Shown here: positions 8,886-18,394 of the stretch, piece after piece
How the letters are laid out: every line of letters begins with the position of its first letter
Numbering within the stretch: the first letter of the stretch is position 1
NCBI RefSeq assembly: GCF_014652695.1
Contig: NZ_BMZH01000008.1
Coordinates: 62,001-126,000 of the forward strand
Direction of reading: 5' to 3'
DNA from: Algimonas arctica
GTDB lineage: Bacteria > Pseudomonadota > Alphaproteobacteria > Caulobacterales > Maricaulaceae
Length of the DNA: 64,000 nucleotides
Notes under the pieces: generated by a model
What the model was told of the DNA's origin: nothing
The model's input: the letters and a program-made list of their open reading frames with translations, nothing else
The model's database searches: none
Made by a program: the position numbers and the translations under genes

Positions 8886-8969
8886 ATGTCAAGTTCAGAC
8901 CTAGCCTACGGCATCGAATCCTCATTAAATCAGCCTTGTGTTATGATTTCGGAGATTTTGCCGTCATGA
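8886..8969 (+). CDS. Putative 27-codon leader ORF coupled to the first halogenase
   Basis: An ATG preceded by AAGGGGAGAGAAGC, the best ribosome site in the region, opens a 27-codon frame beginning MSSSDLAYGIESS. Its TGA (8967-8969) overlaps the halogenase ATG (8966-8968) as ATGA. The halogenase ATG has only a GGAG 11 nt upstream, so ribosomes probably arrive through this leader. I recognise no family. The peptide may be a translational-coupling device or simply a short gene; there is no run of codons for one amino acid and no attenuator hairpin that I can see. Confidence 0.5.
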   Translation: MSSSDLAYGIESSLNQPCVMISEILPS

Positions 8970-10501
8970 ATGACCAAACATCGCAGATTATGTCCGTTTG
9001 CATTTTGGGTGGCGGCACAGCGGGATGGATGACGGCCGCCGCATTGGCATTCAAATTCCACGATTCTGATGTTCGCATCCAAATCGTCGAGTCGGAGCAA
9101 ATCGGCACGGTCGGTGTGGGTGAAGCGACGCTGCCCCATATTCGGTTTTTCAATCAGGCGCTTGGCATTGATGAAGCCGAGTTTATGCGCGCGACCAACG
9201 CCACATTCAAACTCGGGATCGAGTTTTGCGATTGGGGTCAGATCGGCGACAAATATATCCACCCGTTTGGCGACTTTGGGCAACCTATTGATGGGGTCGA
9301 TTTCCACCACGTTTGGAATAAATTACGACGATCCGGTTTGAAAACGCCGCTAGAGGAATTTTCCTACCCGATTATCGCCGCGCAAAGCGGGCGGTTTCAT
9401 CATCCCGATCCAGACCCAGCCAAGATTGAATCCACATTCGGATACGCCTATCAATTTGACTCCTCTCACTATGCGAAGTTTCTGCGCAAGTTCGCGGAAG
9501 ACCGCGGCGTGACCCGGATCGAAGGCAAAGTTGTCAACACCGTACAAAATCCAGAGACGGGCCATGTGGAGACGTTACAGCTCGAGTCAGGCGAAACCGT
9601 CAAAGGTGAGCTGTTCATAGATTGCTCGGGTTTCCGGGGTCTTCTGATCGAACAATGTCTCAAGACAGGCTATCAAGATTGGAGCGAGTGGTTGCCCTGC
9701 AATCGGGCTGTTGCCGTGCAAAGCGCAACCGTCGGGGACATCCCGCCCTATACGCGCTCCACGGCCCGCGAGGCGGGATGGCAATGGCGAATCCCGCTCC
9801 AGCACAGGACGGGCAACGGTTTTGTCTATTGCAGCGACTATATTTCCGACGACGAAGCGCGTGAACAAATGTTGAGCGCCGTTGAAGGGGAACTCCTCAC
9901 CACACCCAAGCAGCTCTATTTCATGACCGGACGGCGCAATCTGTTCTGGAACAAAAATGTTGTGTCCATTGGCTTGTCTGCGGGGTTCTTGGAACCGCTC
10001 GAATCGACCTCAATCCACTTCATCCAAGAAGGCATTACCGCCCTGCTCGAGCTTTTCCCTGACCGCTCTTTCGCCTCCTCCGATCAGGACGAGTATAACG
10101 AACGGATGAGTTTAAATTTCGAACGCGTCCGGGACTTTCTGTTGCTACATTATGTTGCGACCGAACGTGACGATAGTCCAATGTGGCGTCACTTCCGGGC
10201 TCTTACCTTACCTGATAGCTTGCAATCCAAGATCGACGTTTGGACCCATCGCGGTCTTGTCCCGTCCTATGAATTTAGTGTCTTCTTGCCACCCAGTTGG
10301 ATTGCCGTTTTTGCGGGGCAACGGATTTTGCCAACCGCAGAAGACCCGCGTTTGAACCGTCTGAGCGCCGAAATCTTACAGAGTGAAACTGAGACCCTGC
10401 ACCGTTCTATCCAAAGCGCCGTCGCGCGTGCGCCCGCACATGTCAGCTTTATCGAAAAAATAGGCGGGTTAGCATCATCGGCCCGCGCGCCTGCATCATG
10501 A
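8966..10501 (+). CDS. FAD-dependent tryptophan-halogenase-family protein, copy 1
   Basis: Flavin-dependent halogenase fold of 511 residues. FADH2 and oxygen would make hypohalous acid, delivered through a catalytic lysine. The FAD loop is GGGTAGW (15-21), the lysine is Lys82 in ATFKLG (PrnA K79), the family motif GWQWRIP is at 271-277, and Glu346-Ser347-Thr348 in EPLEST match PrnA E346 and its halide site. It belongs to the group found beside TonB receptors and sugar genes rather than in antibiotic clusters. Known members of that group, such as BrvH, act on indole-like substrates; the substrate here is unknown. A longer frame opens at 8867, but I chose 8966 because the FAD loop then lies where the family has it and the codon overlaps the leader ORF. 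Confidence 0.88.
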   Translation: MNDQTSQIMSVCILGGGTAGWMTAAALAFKFHDSDVRIQIVESEQIGTVGVGEATLPHIRFFNQALGIDEAEFMRATNATFKLGIEFCDWGQIGDKYIHPFGDFGQPIDGVDFHHVWNKLRRSGLKTPLEEFSYPIIAAQSGRFHHPDPDPAKIESTFGYAYQFDSSHYAKFLRKFAEDRGVTRIEGKVVNTVQNPETGHVETLQLESGETVKGELFIDCSGFRGLLIEQCLKTGYQDWSEWLPCNRAVAVQSATVGDIPPYTRSTAREAGWQWRIPLQHRTGNGFVYCSDYISDDEAREQMLSAVEGELLTTPKQLYFMTGRRNLFWNKNVVSIGLSAGFLEPLESTSIHFIQEGITALLELFPDRSFASSDQDEYNERMSLNFERVRDFLLLHYVATERDDSPMWRHFRALTLPDSLQSKIDVWTHRGLVPSYEFSVFLPPSWIAVFAGQRILPTAEDPRLNRLSAEILQSETETLHRSIQSAVARAPAHVSFIEKIGGLASSARAPAS

Positions 10502-11958
10502 CATCTGCCCCTGTACAAACCGTCGCAATCTGCGGCAGTGGATTAGCCTTATGGATGACGGCCGCCGCTTTGGCGCGTAGCCTCCCTGACAGCATTCAGG
10601 TCACGATAGTCGAGACGGGCGTTAATCCTGTCGACGATATTTTTTACGGCCAAATCCTGCCGCCTCAAGCCTACGCGTTCCATCTCTCAATCGGATTGTC
10701 AGAACCTGAACTCTTGCTCAACACAGGCACGACGTTCGCGCTCGGCACGCAATTTCAAAGCTGGGCCCAAACCGACCGCTCTTGGGTCCAAGCGTTCCAC
10801 CAACCCCTCCCCGTGTGGGACGGCGTGCCGCTAACAAAATTGATCCATCAGCGGCCTCATGCGTCATTACAATCCATATTGATTACCGCACAAGCGGGTT
10901 TGAAGGGCGTTTTCGCTCATCCGTCAGAAGACGGGGCACACCTTTTATCGCGCGCTGAATACGGTTATGCGGTTGATCCAAATCAACTCAGCGCGCTCTA
11001 CAAAGCGTCGACCCTGCGGCGGCCGATCCCGCTTATCACGGCGCAAATCGTATCTGTCCAACGCGCCAGCACGGGCATTACCGGACTCACCCTCTCTGAT
11101 GGCCAAACCCTACACGCAGACCTCTTCATCGATTGCACAGGCCCCCTCGCGCAACTGCAAGAAAAAACAACGGCAACCGCCGCGACAGACCGCACGGTCA
11201 AAGCGACTCTGAAGCAGACGTCCGGCACACCCTTAGGCGCGGCTCTCCAATATGTGCGAAGTGGGGGTTATGGCTGGCGTTCAGAGGTCATTCTTCGCTC
11301 CGGCGCACGTCGTCTGACAGTGTGTGACGCAAACGCGCAAACCGAGACATCGGCAGGACCTGACGTCAGCACAACCCTAACCCTCGGGAGCCGACCCGAG
11401 GGATGGCGCACAAACTGCATTGCCATTGGCCAGGCCGCCTATGTCATAGAACCCTTTACGACGGCCCCCATGAAACTTCTTCTAAGGGACATAGACCGCG
11501 TCCTTAAACTCTTCCCAATTTCAACGGATATGCGGATTGACGCGCAAGAATATAATCGCCTGTTCCGAGACGATTACGCGCATGCGTCTCTGTTTAATCA
11601 GGCTCACTTCGCCATGTCTGATTATCCGGAAACACCCTATTGGCAGGGGACCGCCGCTCATAATCAAGACCCTAAATTGGTGCGGAAGCTGACCCAATAT
11701 GAGAGCCGTGGGTATTTAGCGGCCTATGACAATGAGCCGTTTGACGACGTTGATTGGGCCGTTCTCCATGATGGCATGGGGCGTACGCCGCAACGACGCG
11801 ACCCCTTAGCCGCCTTAGTTGATCCTGCGACGATCGACACACGGTTGGACGCCCTTCAGAACGCGATTCAGTCCGTTGTCAAAAAAATGCCGCCGCACCC
11901 CATTTATATGGGCAAATTCCTGTCTTACTTACAGAGAAAATATACCCGCAATGGATGA
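10498..11958 (+). CDS. Degenerate tryptophan-halogenase paralogue without catalytic Lys and Glu
   Basis: A 486-residue member of the same flavoprotein family, overlapping copy 1 by ATGA. The FAD loop is altered but still has the glycines (GSGLALWM, 13-20), and FIDCTG is kept. Where the other copies have ATFKLG this protein has TTFALG, so the catalytic Lys is Ala81. Where they have EPLEST it has EPFTTA, so the catalytic Glu is Thr321. GWQWRIP is replaced by GYGWRSE. The frame is open from end to end and the overlaps with both neighbours are intact, so it is not a decaying pseudogene. It may be a non-halogenating partner, a flavin-binding subunit, or an enzyme with another reaction. Confidence 0.8.
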   Translation: MTSAPVQTVAICGSGLALWMTAAALARSLPDSIQVTIVETGVNPVDDIFYGQILPPQAYAFHLSIGLSEPELLLNTGTTFALGTQFQSWAQTDRSWVQAFHQPLPVWDGVPLTKLIHQRPHASLQSILITAQAGLKGVFAHPSEDGAHLLSRAEYGYAVDPNQLSALYKASTLRRPIPLITAQIVSVQRASTGITGLTLSDGQTLHADLFIDCTGPLAQLQEKTTATAATDRTVKATLKQTSGTPLGAALQYVRSGGYGWRSEVILRSGARRLTVCDANAQTETSAGPDVSTTLTLGSRPEGWRTNCIAIGQAAYVIEPFTTAPMKLLLRDIDRVLKLFPISTDMRIDAQEYNRLFRDDYAHASLFNQAHFAMSDYPETPYWQGTAAHNQDPKLVRKLTQYESRGYLAAYDNEPFDDVDWAVLHDGMGRTPQRRDPLAALVDPATIDTRLDALQNAIQSVVKKMPPHPIYMGKFLSYLQRKYTRNG

Positions 11959-13459
11959 TATCCGCTTGAAACGTCTCGTGATTGTTGGTGGCGGGTCAGC
12001 CGGGTGGATGACAGCCGCCGCCCTGTCCAGTCTGCTCGATAGCCGCAAAATTCAAATCACTTTGGTGGAATCAGAGCAAATCGGGACAGTGGGTGTCGGC
12101 GAAGCGACGATTCCCGACATGATCAATTTCAACCGCATGTTAGGAATCAGCGAAGTCGACTTCATGAAAGCGACTGACGCAACCTTTAAGCTCGGCATCG
12201 AATTCGCCAATTGGGGTCGCAAAGGGGACAGTTACTTCCACCCGTTCGGCGAACATGGCGTTGATATGCAGGGCGTGGATTTCCACCAATATTGGCTTTT
12301 ATCGCACCAAAGCGGCAGTGATCACCCGATTGAGGATTACAGCCTCTGTGCCGCAGCTGGTAAAGCCAACAAGTTCTGCCTCCCCTCACAAAACCCGAAG
12401 TCCGTCTTGTCGAAACTGCGCTACGCCTATCATTTCAACGCGACGAAATACGCAAAATTTTTACGATTTTACGCGGAGAAACGTGGCGTCACACGGATTG
12501 AAGGGAAGGTTGAAACCGTCTCAGTCGCCCCAGAATCCGGTCATATTCAAACGCTTCGTTTGGACAATGGGACGACCATAGAGGGTGATTTTTTCTTTGA
12601 CTGCACGGGCTTTCGTTCGCTTCTCATGCGCCAAACACTGGGCGTAAAATTTGAAGATTGGCGTCATTGGTTGCCGTGTAATTCGGCCCAAACCGTCGCG
12701 TGTGAACATACAGATATACTGCCGTCTTACACCCGCTCAACCGCGCATTCGGCGGGCTGGCAATGGCGTATTCCGACGCAATCGCGGACAGGTAATGGAC
12801 ATGTCTACAGTACGGATTTCATGGACGACGATACGGCGCATCAGATTTTAATGCAGGGCCTTGATGGCGCCCCGATCAACGAGGCTCGGACCATACGGTT
12901 TAAGACGGGTTGTTTAGAAAAGTTCTGGTATAAAAACTGTATCGGAATTGGCTTGTCATCCGGGTTCTTGGAACCTTTAGAGTCGACCTCCCTTTACCTC
13001 ATCCAAATGGGGATCAGCAAATTCATCTCGCTCTTTCCAAGCGGCGCGTTGCAACCCGTTGTCGTTGCCGAATATAATCGGCAGATGCGCCAGCAATTTG
13101 ATCAAGTGCGTGACTTCATCATCCTCCATTATTGCGCAACCGAGCGCAACGACAGTCCGTTTTGGAATTACTGTCGGACAATGGCGATACCCGATAGTTT
13201 AGAGCATAAAATCGAGTTGTTCCGAGAGGCCGGACGGGTGTTTCGATACGAAGATGAGCTCTTTTCTCGCCCCAGTTGGATCGCGGTGATGCTGGGTCAA
13301 AATATTGTGCCGAAGGTTTGCGATCCGATCGTGGCCACGCTTGAACAAGCACAAGTCGATCATAGCTTGAACTCTATGCACCGCGCGATGGCCGATGCGG
13401 CCGAAAAAATGCCGACGCACGCCGCCTTTATTGGTCAATACTGCAAAGCGAATGGTTGA
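11951..13459 (+). CDS. FAD-dependent tryptophan-halogenase-family protein, copy 3
   Basis: A 502-residue paralogue with all catalytic features: GGGSAGW at 13-19, Lys80 in ATFKLG, GWQWRIP at 269-275, and Glu344 in EPLEST. It differs from copies 1 and 4 in the substrate region (NWGRKGDSYFHPFGEHG, then AAAGKANKFCLP) and could act on a different compound. The start is the ATG at 11951, 8 nt inside the stop region of copy 2. A longer in-frame opening from 11819 only adds residues encoded within copy 2. Confidence 0.87.
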   Translation: MDDIRLKRLVIVGGGSAGWMTAAALSSLLDSRKIQITLVESEQIGTVGVGEATIPDMINFNRMLGISEVDFMKATDATFKLGIEFANWGRKGDSYFHPFGEHGVDMQGVDFHQYWLLSHQSGSDHPIEDYSLCAAAGKANKFCLPSQNPKSVLSKLRYAYHFNATKYAKFLRFYAEKRGVTRIEGKVETVSVAPESGHIQTLRLDNGTTIEGDFFFDCTGFRSLLMRQTLGVKFEDWRHWLPCNSAQTVACEHTDILPSYTRSTAHSAGWQWRIPTQSRTGNGHVYSTDFMDDDTAHQILMQGLDGAPINEARTIRFKTGCLEKFWYKNCIGIGLSSGFLEPLESTSLYLIQMGISKFISLFPSGALQPVVVAEYNRQMRQQFDQVRDFIILHYCATERNDSPFWNYCRTMAIPDSLEHKIELFREAGRVFRYEDELFSRPSWIAVMLGQNIVPKVCDPIVATLEQAQVDHSLNSMHRAMADAAEKMPTHAAFIGQYCKANG

Positions 13460-14972
13460 TATGCTGCCTGAGACAAATATCCGAAAAATCCTGATCGTGG
13501 GTGGCGGCACGGCGGGATGGATGGCGGCGGCCGCCTTATCGCGGTTGATCAAGCACGACGATGTCGACATCACCTTGATCGAATCCGAGGCCATCGGAAC
13601 CGTTGGCGTTGGCGAATCCACCATCCCACATATATTATATTTCAATCGCCTTTTGGGGCTGACCGAGGACGACTTTGTTCACAAAACAAATGCGACGTTT
13701 AAGCTCGGAATTAAGTTCAAGGATTGGGGGCATTTGGGCGAGCGCTACATCCATTCCTTTGGTCCTTATGGTGTGCCAATGGATGGTTTGCACTTCCATC
13801 ATTTCTGGATGCGTCATACAAAAACAGGCCCTGTCCCGCCCATCGATGATTATAATCTTCAAATCCTTGCGGCGGATGCTGGAAAGTTTCAGCGGCCGAT
13901 TAACCTTGCCAATTCACCGCTTAGTACCCTCACCTATGCCTTCCAATTCGATGCCAGCCTGTACGCGAAATTTATGCGCGAATTTGCAGAAGCGCGCGGC
14001 GTTAAACGGGTCGAGGGACGAATTAACGACGTGAGTTTGAACGCCGAAACCGGACATGTCGACGCCGTAACTCTCGAAAATGGCGAGCGTCATGAGGCCG
14101 AGCTTTTCATCGACTGTTCCGGTTTTCGAGGTCTTTTGATCGAACAAGCGCTGAAAACCGGATATGAAGATTGGTCGGACGTCTTACCGTGCAACCGCGC
14201 CGTCGCGCAGGCCTGCGAAAGTACGGGCGCCCCCACTCCTTATACGCAAGCCACGGCGAAATCTGCCGGCTGGCAATGGCGCATTCCCCTGCAATCTCGA
14301 ACAGGCAACGGTCATGTCTATTGCAGCGATTATATGAGCGACGATGAGGCGTTAAAAATACTCCAAGAGGGTATGGATGGTCGGCCCATCGGTGAGCCGA
14401 AACTTCTCCGCTTCAAATCAGGTATGCGTAAGAAAACATGGAATAAAAACGTTGTCACATTGGGTCTCGCGGCCGGATTTATGGAACCGCTTGAATCGAC
14501 GTCCATTCATTTGGTCCAAACCGGCATCGCGCGCCTGCTCACCAACTTCCCGGACAAAAGCTTTAACCAGCCTGATATTGATTATTATAATGCGCGCACA
14601 CGGTTGGAATATGAGCAAGTCCGAGATTTCCTCGTACTTCATTATTACGTCACCGAACGCGATGACAGCCCGTTCTGGAATTACTGTCGGACGATGGATA
14701 TTCCGAAAAGTCTGAAAGACCGCATTGCGATCTATAAGGAAAATGCGCGGGTTTATCGCCATGACAATGAAGTCTTCGGCGAAGCAAGCTGGTTTGCTGT
14801 GATGCACGGTCAAGGCCTCACCCCCAAACGCCACCATCCACTGGCCAATATGATGCCGGATACCGAGCTTGAACAGCGCATGTCCGATATTCATCGGACA
14901 TGGGGAAAATGTCTTGAGTCGATGCCAGACCATCAAGCGTTCATCGACGCGAATTGTAAATCAGATCTCTAA
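13452..14972 (+). CDS. FAD-dependent tryptophan-halogenase-family protein, copy 4
   Basis: Last gene of the halogenase operon, 506 residues. FAD loop GGGTAGW (17-23), catalytic Lys84 in ATFKLG, GWQWRIP at 273-279, Glu348 in EPLEST. It resembles copy 1 more than copy 3 in the middle segment (CSGFRGLLIEQALKTGYEDWS against CSGFRGLLIEQCLKTGYQDWS), so copies 1 and 4 probably come from the more recent duplication. The ATG at 13452 overlaps copy 3 by 8 nt, the same spacing as between copies 2 and 3; the second Met at 13461 is possible. A terminator hairpin follows at 15031. Confidence 0.87.
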   Translation: MVDMLPETNIRKILIVGGGTAGWMAAAALSRLIKHDDVDITLIESEAIGTVGVGESTIPHILYFNRLLGLTEDDFVHKTNATFKLGIKFKDWGHLGERYIHSFGPYGVPMDGLHFHHFWMRHTKTGPVPPIDDYNLQILAADAGKFQRPINLANSPLSTLTYAFQFDASLYAKFMREFAEARGVKRVEGRINDVSLNAETGHVDAVTLENGERHEAELFIDCSGFRGLLIEQALKTGYEDWSDVLPCNRAVAQACESTGAPTPYTQATAKSAGWQWRIPLQSRTGNGHVYCSDYMSDDEALKILQEGMDGRPIGEPKLLRFKSGMRKKTWNKNVVTLGLAAGFMEPLESTSIHLVQTGIARLLTNFPDKSFNQPDIDYYNARTRLEYEQVRDFLVLHYYVTERDDSPFWNYCRTMDIPKSLKDRIAIYKENARVYRHDNEVFGEASWFAVMHGQGLTPKRHHPLANMMPDTELEQRMSDIHRTWGKCLESMPDHQAFIDANCKSDL

Positions 14973-15030
14973 ATTCTAATCGATCCCGTCCGCTCGCGGG
15001 TGCTCGTTATCCCAACACACACGCATAAAA

Positions 15031-15054
15031 AAAGGAGGGGCGAACCCCTCCTTT
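15031..15054. terminator. Bidirectional intrinsic terminator between halogenase operon and TonB receptor
   Basis: AAAGGAGGGG, loop CGAA, CCCCTCCTTT form a perfect 10-bp stem between two convergent genes. Reading the minus strand (the TonB receptor mRNA), it has a TTCG loop and is followed by a run of seven T, a strong terminator. On the plus strand the T run is short. Confidence 0.85.
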
Positions 15055-15076
15055 CAAATCTATCTGTCCGTTTAGT

Positions 15077-18000
15077 CTAGTATTGGAAGCGGAAACCAAC
15101 ACGGATCCGGCGATCCCCAACAAAGCTCGTCCGACCAAAGCGTTGGCCCGCAGCATCAATTTGCTGCGTCGCATTGGCTTTCGTATCCAGAATGTTTGCT
15201 ACCTGGAAACGGAACTGAACGTGATCGTTAAAGTCATACTTCACCGACCCATCCAGATAACCACGATCTTCTTGGAAAATCGGGTTGCCCGTGACGAAGT
15301 CACGATATGAACTCAGATACTCCGAGCGCCAATTGTAGGCGAGGCGTAGCTCAAGTTTATCATCCTGATAGATACCGATAATGTTGGCTGCGTGTTCTGA
15401 CAGACCCAAGAAATCAGTAACACCGTAACGATAAATCCGCTCAAAGTTAAAGTTTGGATCGTCCTGAGCGACGTTCGCAGACGGTGGGTTCGTTGTCGCA
15501 TCAATATAGGTGTAGTTGGCCTGCAAGCCTAGATTTGAGAGGAACCCGGGAAGGAAGTCATAAAATTGCTGATAAGCAACCTCAACACCATTTAAGTCCG
15601 CCTGATCTTGGTTAATGTCACCATTATAAACGATTGCAGTCTGCTCGCCGTCTAGTGTGACAGTATCGACAGTTTCTGACCCATAAATGATATTATCGGT
15701 GATTTCCTTACGGAAGAAAGAGACTGTAAATGAGTTCTCATCGCCAAAATAATGCTCGAACGATAGATCATAATTTGTCGCCAAGATCGGCTTAAGATCA
15801 GGATTACCACCATAAATGTTGATCTGATTTAGGGTAATGTCAGTGATCCGTTGGTTCACGGGAACTGTTGGATCGGTGCTCGAAACGAACCTAAAGGCTC
15901 CGCCCGTTGACTGATCCGACCGCAGTTGCGCGATATTTGGACGTGTGATGTTTTTACTGACGCCAAATCGGATCAATGAAGTGTCGTTCAAATTCCACTT
16001 GACGTTTAACGACGGCAACCACCGTTCATCGGAACTGAAATTTCCGCTGCGTTGAATGTCAGCTTGAGCAAAGTATGCGACGGCTTCTGGGCTGAAATCC
16101 GATGGTCTTTGACCAACGACACCGCTGTCGACAACATCGATAAATTGGAGTGAGCCGTCACCGGAGACATCAGACGTCGTGTAACGGACCCCAACATTAC
16201 CGTCGATGGACATGCCATTATTGAATTCATTACCGAAATCGAGACGCGCGTAAATATTCGTCGTTTTCTCTGTGATATCGCCAATACTGCCGCGACCTGC
16301 GTAATCAACAACGCCGCTCGTATCGCGTAATGGACTCCAGTCAGGATTCCGACCGTTTGCGGGATCGGTTATAAGCGGGTCAGTCGCAATCAAATTTGCA
16401 AATGCATCATAATCTTGAAGCAGAGCACGGTCGACGAAAGCGACCTCTGTATTTGGCCCGCGAACCACGCCGCCTCGGAAGAAATCACTGAAATCAACAG
16501 TTTCTGTTGACGGTTGTGACAATTCAGAGAACGGAAGGTAGCCGCCGCCTGCCCATGGTGGGGCAACAGCCGCCCAGTTTAGTCCTGCTGCACGGTTAAT
16601 TTGATCTCGTTCAGCATAACGCGCGCCAAACTTAATTCCGTCAAACCAACCATCATTGTCGAATTCATATTCAACATCGCCGCGAAGAGCATACATGTCC
16701 CCTTCATTGTCGGCAAACTCATCTGCCGCGAACAACAGGAACGCTGTTTCTGGATCGCTAAGAGACCCTGTAATGGGGGCTCCACCACCCGCACGACGGC
16801 TTGGGTTATTTGTTGGGTCGGGTATCAACGTGAGATATGGATCATCCAAATCCGCATTGAAGTTAAAGTCTGAGAAGAAACGAGACCCAGCCCAGAGGCG
16901 ACGACGCGTGGCTTCAGCTGACGTGAGGTGACCATCGAGTTGCACAAACCACTGATCACTTGGACGCCATTTAATGTTTAAGCTCAGATCATCAGTCTTG
17001 GACGTGTCACGCTGATTGATACCAAGGTTAGAGAAGTTCGCGCCGCGGGCTCCTGTCCAATCTCGTAGGTTGTTAGAAATCAGCCCTGACTCATAAAGAC
17101 CTGTCACGGCTTGTGTCATTTCACAGGTTGGGTTGGCCGGTGTCGGGTCGTTACTGCCGTTACATTGCGGAATTCCGGCAGAGTCAAATGGGGTCGTTAA
17201 CAGTCCTTGAACCGATGTTCCGCCCCAGCTTTCACCGTCTGAGAACCATTCCAAAGTCCGCTCATCACTATCGACTGTATTTTCGATTAGCGAGTATTTG
17301 GCCGTGGCTTCGAAGGTGCCTTCATTATTGCGGTATTGTCCTGCGATATAATAGCTGTCGCGCGAACGATCTACATCGTTCGTACGAAGCTGAACACCTG
17401 CTGGAACAGCAACTGTCTGGCCACCAATCGTGAGGGGGTTAAGTTGTCCAATTTGGAACCCGTGAAGGTCTGACTTCAACTCTGAAGAAGAAAATGAGCC
17501 CAAAAGACCAAATTCGCCCGCATCTGTCTGCCAGCGATCTCCGAGCAAGATACTATAATCTGGGCTCCACTCGTCGCGTAGATCCGTATAAGTTCCATCA
17601 ATCGTTGCAACCGCGATACGGCCACTCCGGTCAAACGGCTCCAAAGTTCGGAGATTAATCGTTCCGCCGATACCACCTTCGATCAAATCAGCTGACGTAT
17701 TCTTATACACATCAACAGCGCCGATGAGCTCAGGGGGAATTGTCCCGAAATCAAGTGACCGTCCACCGTTGGCAGAGAACGCATCGCGACCGTTAAATTC
17801 GGACCGGACCAATGTCAGGCCGCGGATAAGGTTGCCGCCACCTTCTGGGGACGGAAAGTCGCCTTCGCTGGCACCGAGCGCGATACGCTGCACAACCACG
17901 CCAGGGATGCGGGCAAGCGCTTCAGCGACCGAGAGATCAGGAAGGGTCGAGACATCAGACGCCGTAATCGAGTCAACAGCGGTGTCGGCATCGCGCTTGA

Positions 18001-18202
18001 GATCGCGAGCTTTACGCAGCGCGCTCCGAATACCGGTGGAAACAACCTCATCAATTTCTTCGTCCGCGAGGTCGCTAAGCTCTTCGCCCGGCGCATCTTG
18101 GGCGAACACCTGTGGTGCCATAAAGGCCAGCGCGAGAGCTGTCGTTCCCGACAGCAACAGCCGGCTGGCTAAAGGCATGCGCAATGAATCTGCATGAGTC
18201 AT
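15077..18202 (-). CDS. TonB-dependent outer-membrane receptor (Caulobacter/Xanthomonas type), probably for oligosaccharides
   Basis: A 1041-residue outer-membrane transporter. Signal peptide to about residue 34 (cut after FA), a TonB-box-like segment EIDEVVSTGIRSAL at 48-61, the plug domain (LPDLSVAEALARIPGVVV, VYKNTSADLIEGGIGGTINLRT), then a long 22-strand barrel ending in aromatic FRFQY as outer-membrane proteins do. Large receptors of this type accompany carbohydrate utilisation loci. It is divergent from nothing and stands alone, with operator C 72 bp ahead of its ATG and a GGGGAAG ribosome site. Substrate is inferred only from the neighbouring GH3 and xylose genes. Confidence 0.92.
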   Translation of the reverse strand: MTHADSLRMPLASRLLLSGTTALALAFMAPQVFAQDAPGEELSDLADEEIDEVVSTGIRSALRKARDLKRDADTAVDSITASDVSTLPDLSVAEALARIPGVVVQRIALGASEGDFPSPEGGGNLIRGLTLVRSEFNGRDAFSANGGRSLDFGTIPPELIGAVDVYKNTSADLIEGGIGGTINLRTLEPFDRSGRIAVATIDGTYTDLRDEWSPDYSILLGDRWQTDAGEFGLLGSFSSSELKSDLHGFQIGQLNPLTIGGQTVAVPAGVQLRTNDVDRSRDSYYIAGQYRNNEGTFEATAKYSLIENTVDSDERTLEWFSDGESWGGTSVQGLLTTPFDSAGIPQCNGSNDPTPANPTCEMTQAVTGLYESGLISNNLRDWTGARGANFSNLGINQRDTSKTDDLSLNIKWRPSDQWFVQLDGHLTSAEATRRRLWAGSRFFSDFNFNADLDDPYLTLIPDPTNNPSRRAGGGAPITGSLSDPETAFLLFAADEFADNEGDMYALRGDVEYEFDNDGWFDGIKFGARYAERDQINRAAGLNWAAVAPPWAGGGYLPFSELSQPSTETVDFSDFFRGGVVRGPNTEVAFVDRALLQDYDAFANLIATDPLITDPANGRNPDWSPLRDTSGVVDYAGRGSIGDITEKTTNIYARLDFGNEFNNGMSIDGNVGVRYTTSDVSGDGSLQFIDVVDSGVVGQRPSDFSPEAVAYFAQADIQRSGNFSSDERWLPSLNVKWNLNDTSLIRFGVSKNITRPNIAQLRSDQSTGGAFRFVSSTDPTVPVNQRITDITLNQINIYGGNPDLKPILATNYDLSFEHYFGDENSFTVSFFRKEITDNIIYGSETVDTVTLDGEQTAIVYNGDINQDQADLNGVEVAYQQFYDFLPGFLSNLGLQANYTYIDATTNPPSANVAQDDPNFNFERIYRYGVTDFLGLSEHAANIIGIYQDDKLELRLAYNWRSEYLSSYRDFVTGNPIFQEDRGYLDGSVKYDFNDHVQFRFQVANILDTKANATQQIDAAGQRFGRTSFVGDRRIRVGFRFQY

Positions 18203-18273
18203 ATATCTTCCCCTGTTGGCGATTCCGCCATTTACGTTTTATTTTTCGATCTTTTTCGCCAAATCAGCAAAAA

Positions 18274-18287
18274 AGTTACCGCTAACA
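18274..18287. promoter_or_regulatory. LacI-type operator ahead of the TonB receptor (site C)
   Basis: AGTTACCGCTAACA (minus strand TGTTAGCGGTAACT) fits TGNTAGCGNTANCW. It lies 72-85 bp before the receptor ATG, with TTGACA on the minus strand (18318-18313) about 25 bp farther upstream, an arrangement like that of site B. Confidence 0.6.
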
Positions 18288-18394
18288 TTCTTCCGCCACA
18301 GGACGGTTTTTTTGTCAATGACATTCTCGCAATAAAAGTGGGTCGCTGTCTAAAACGTGACGTTTTTGTCACACTTCTTACGATTTTAAGCCCA

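Noticed and set aside
11819-11950. 44-residue N-terminal extension of halogenase copy 3 (and the similar one at 13395-13451 for copy 4)
   Set aside because: The added residues are encoded inside the previous gene and precede the FAD loop by far more than in any family member; the ATGs at 11951 and 13452 fit.
18357-18372. Stem GTGAC-GTTTTT-GTCAC after the lipoprotein GH3 gene
   Set aside because: Only 5 bp with a 6-nt loop and a short T run; too weak to call a terminator, although it is in the right place.
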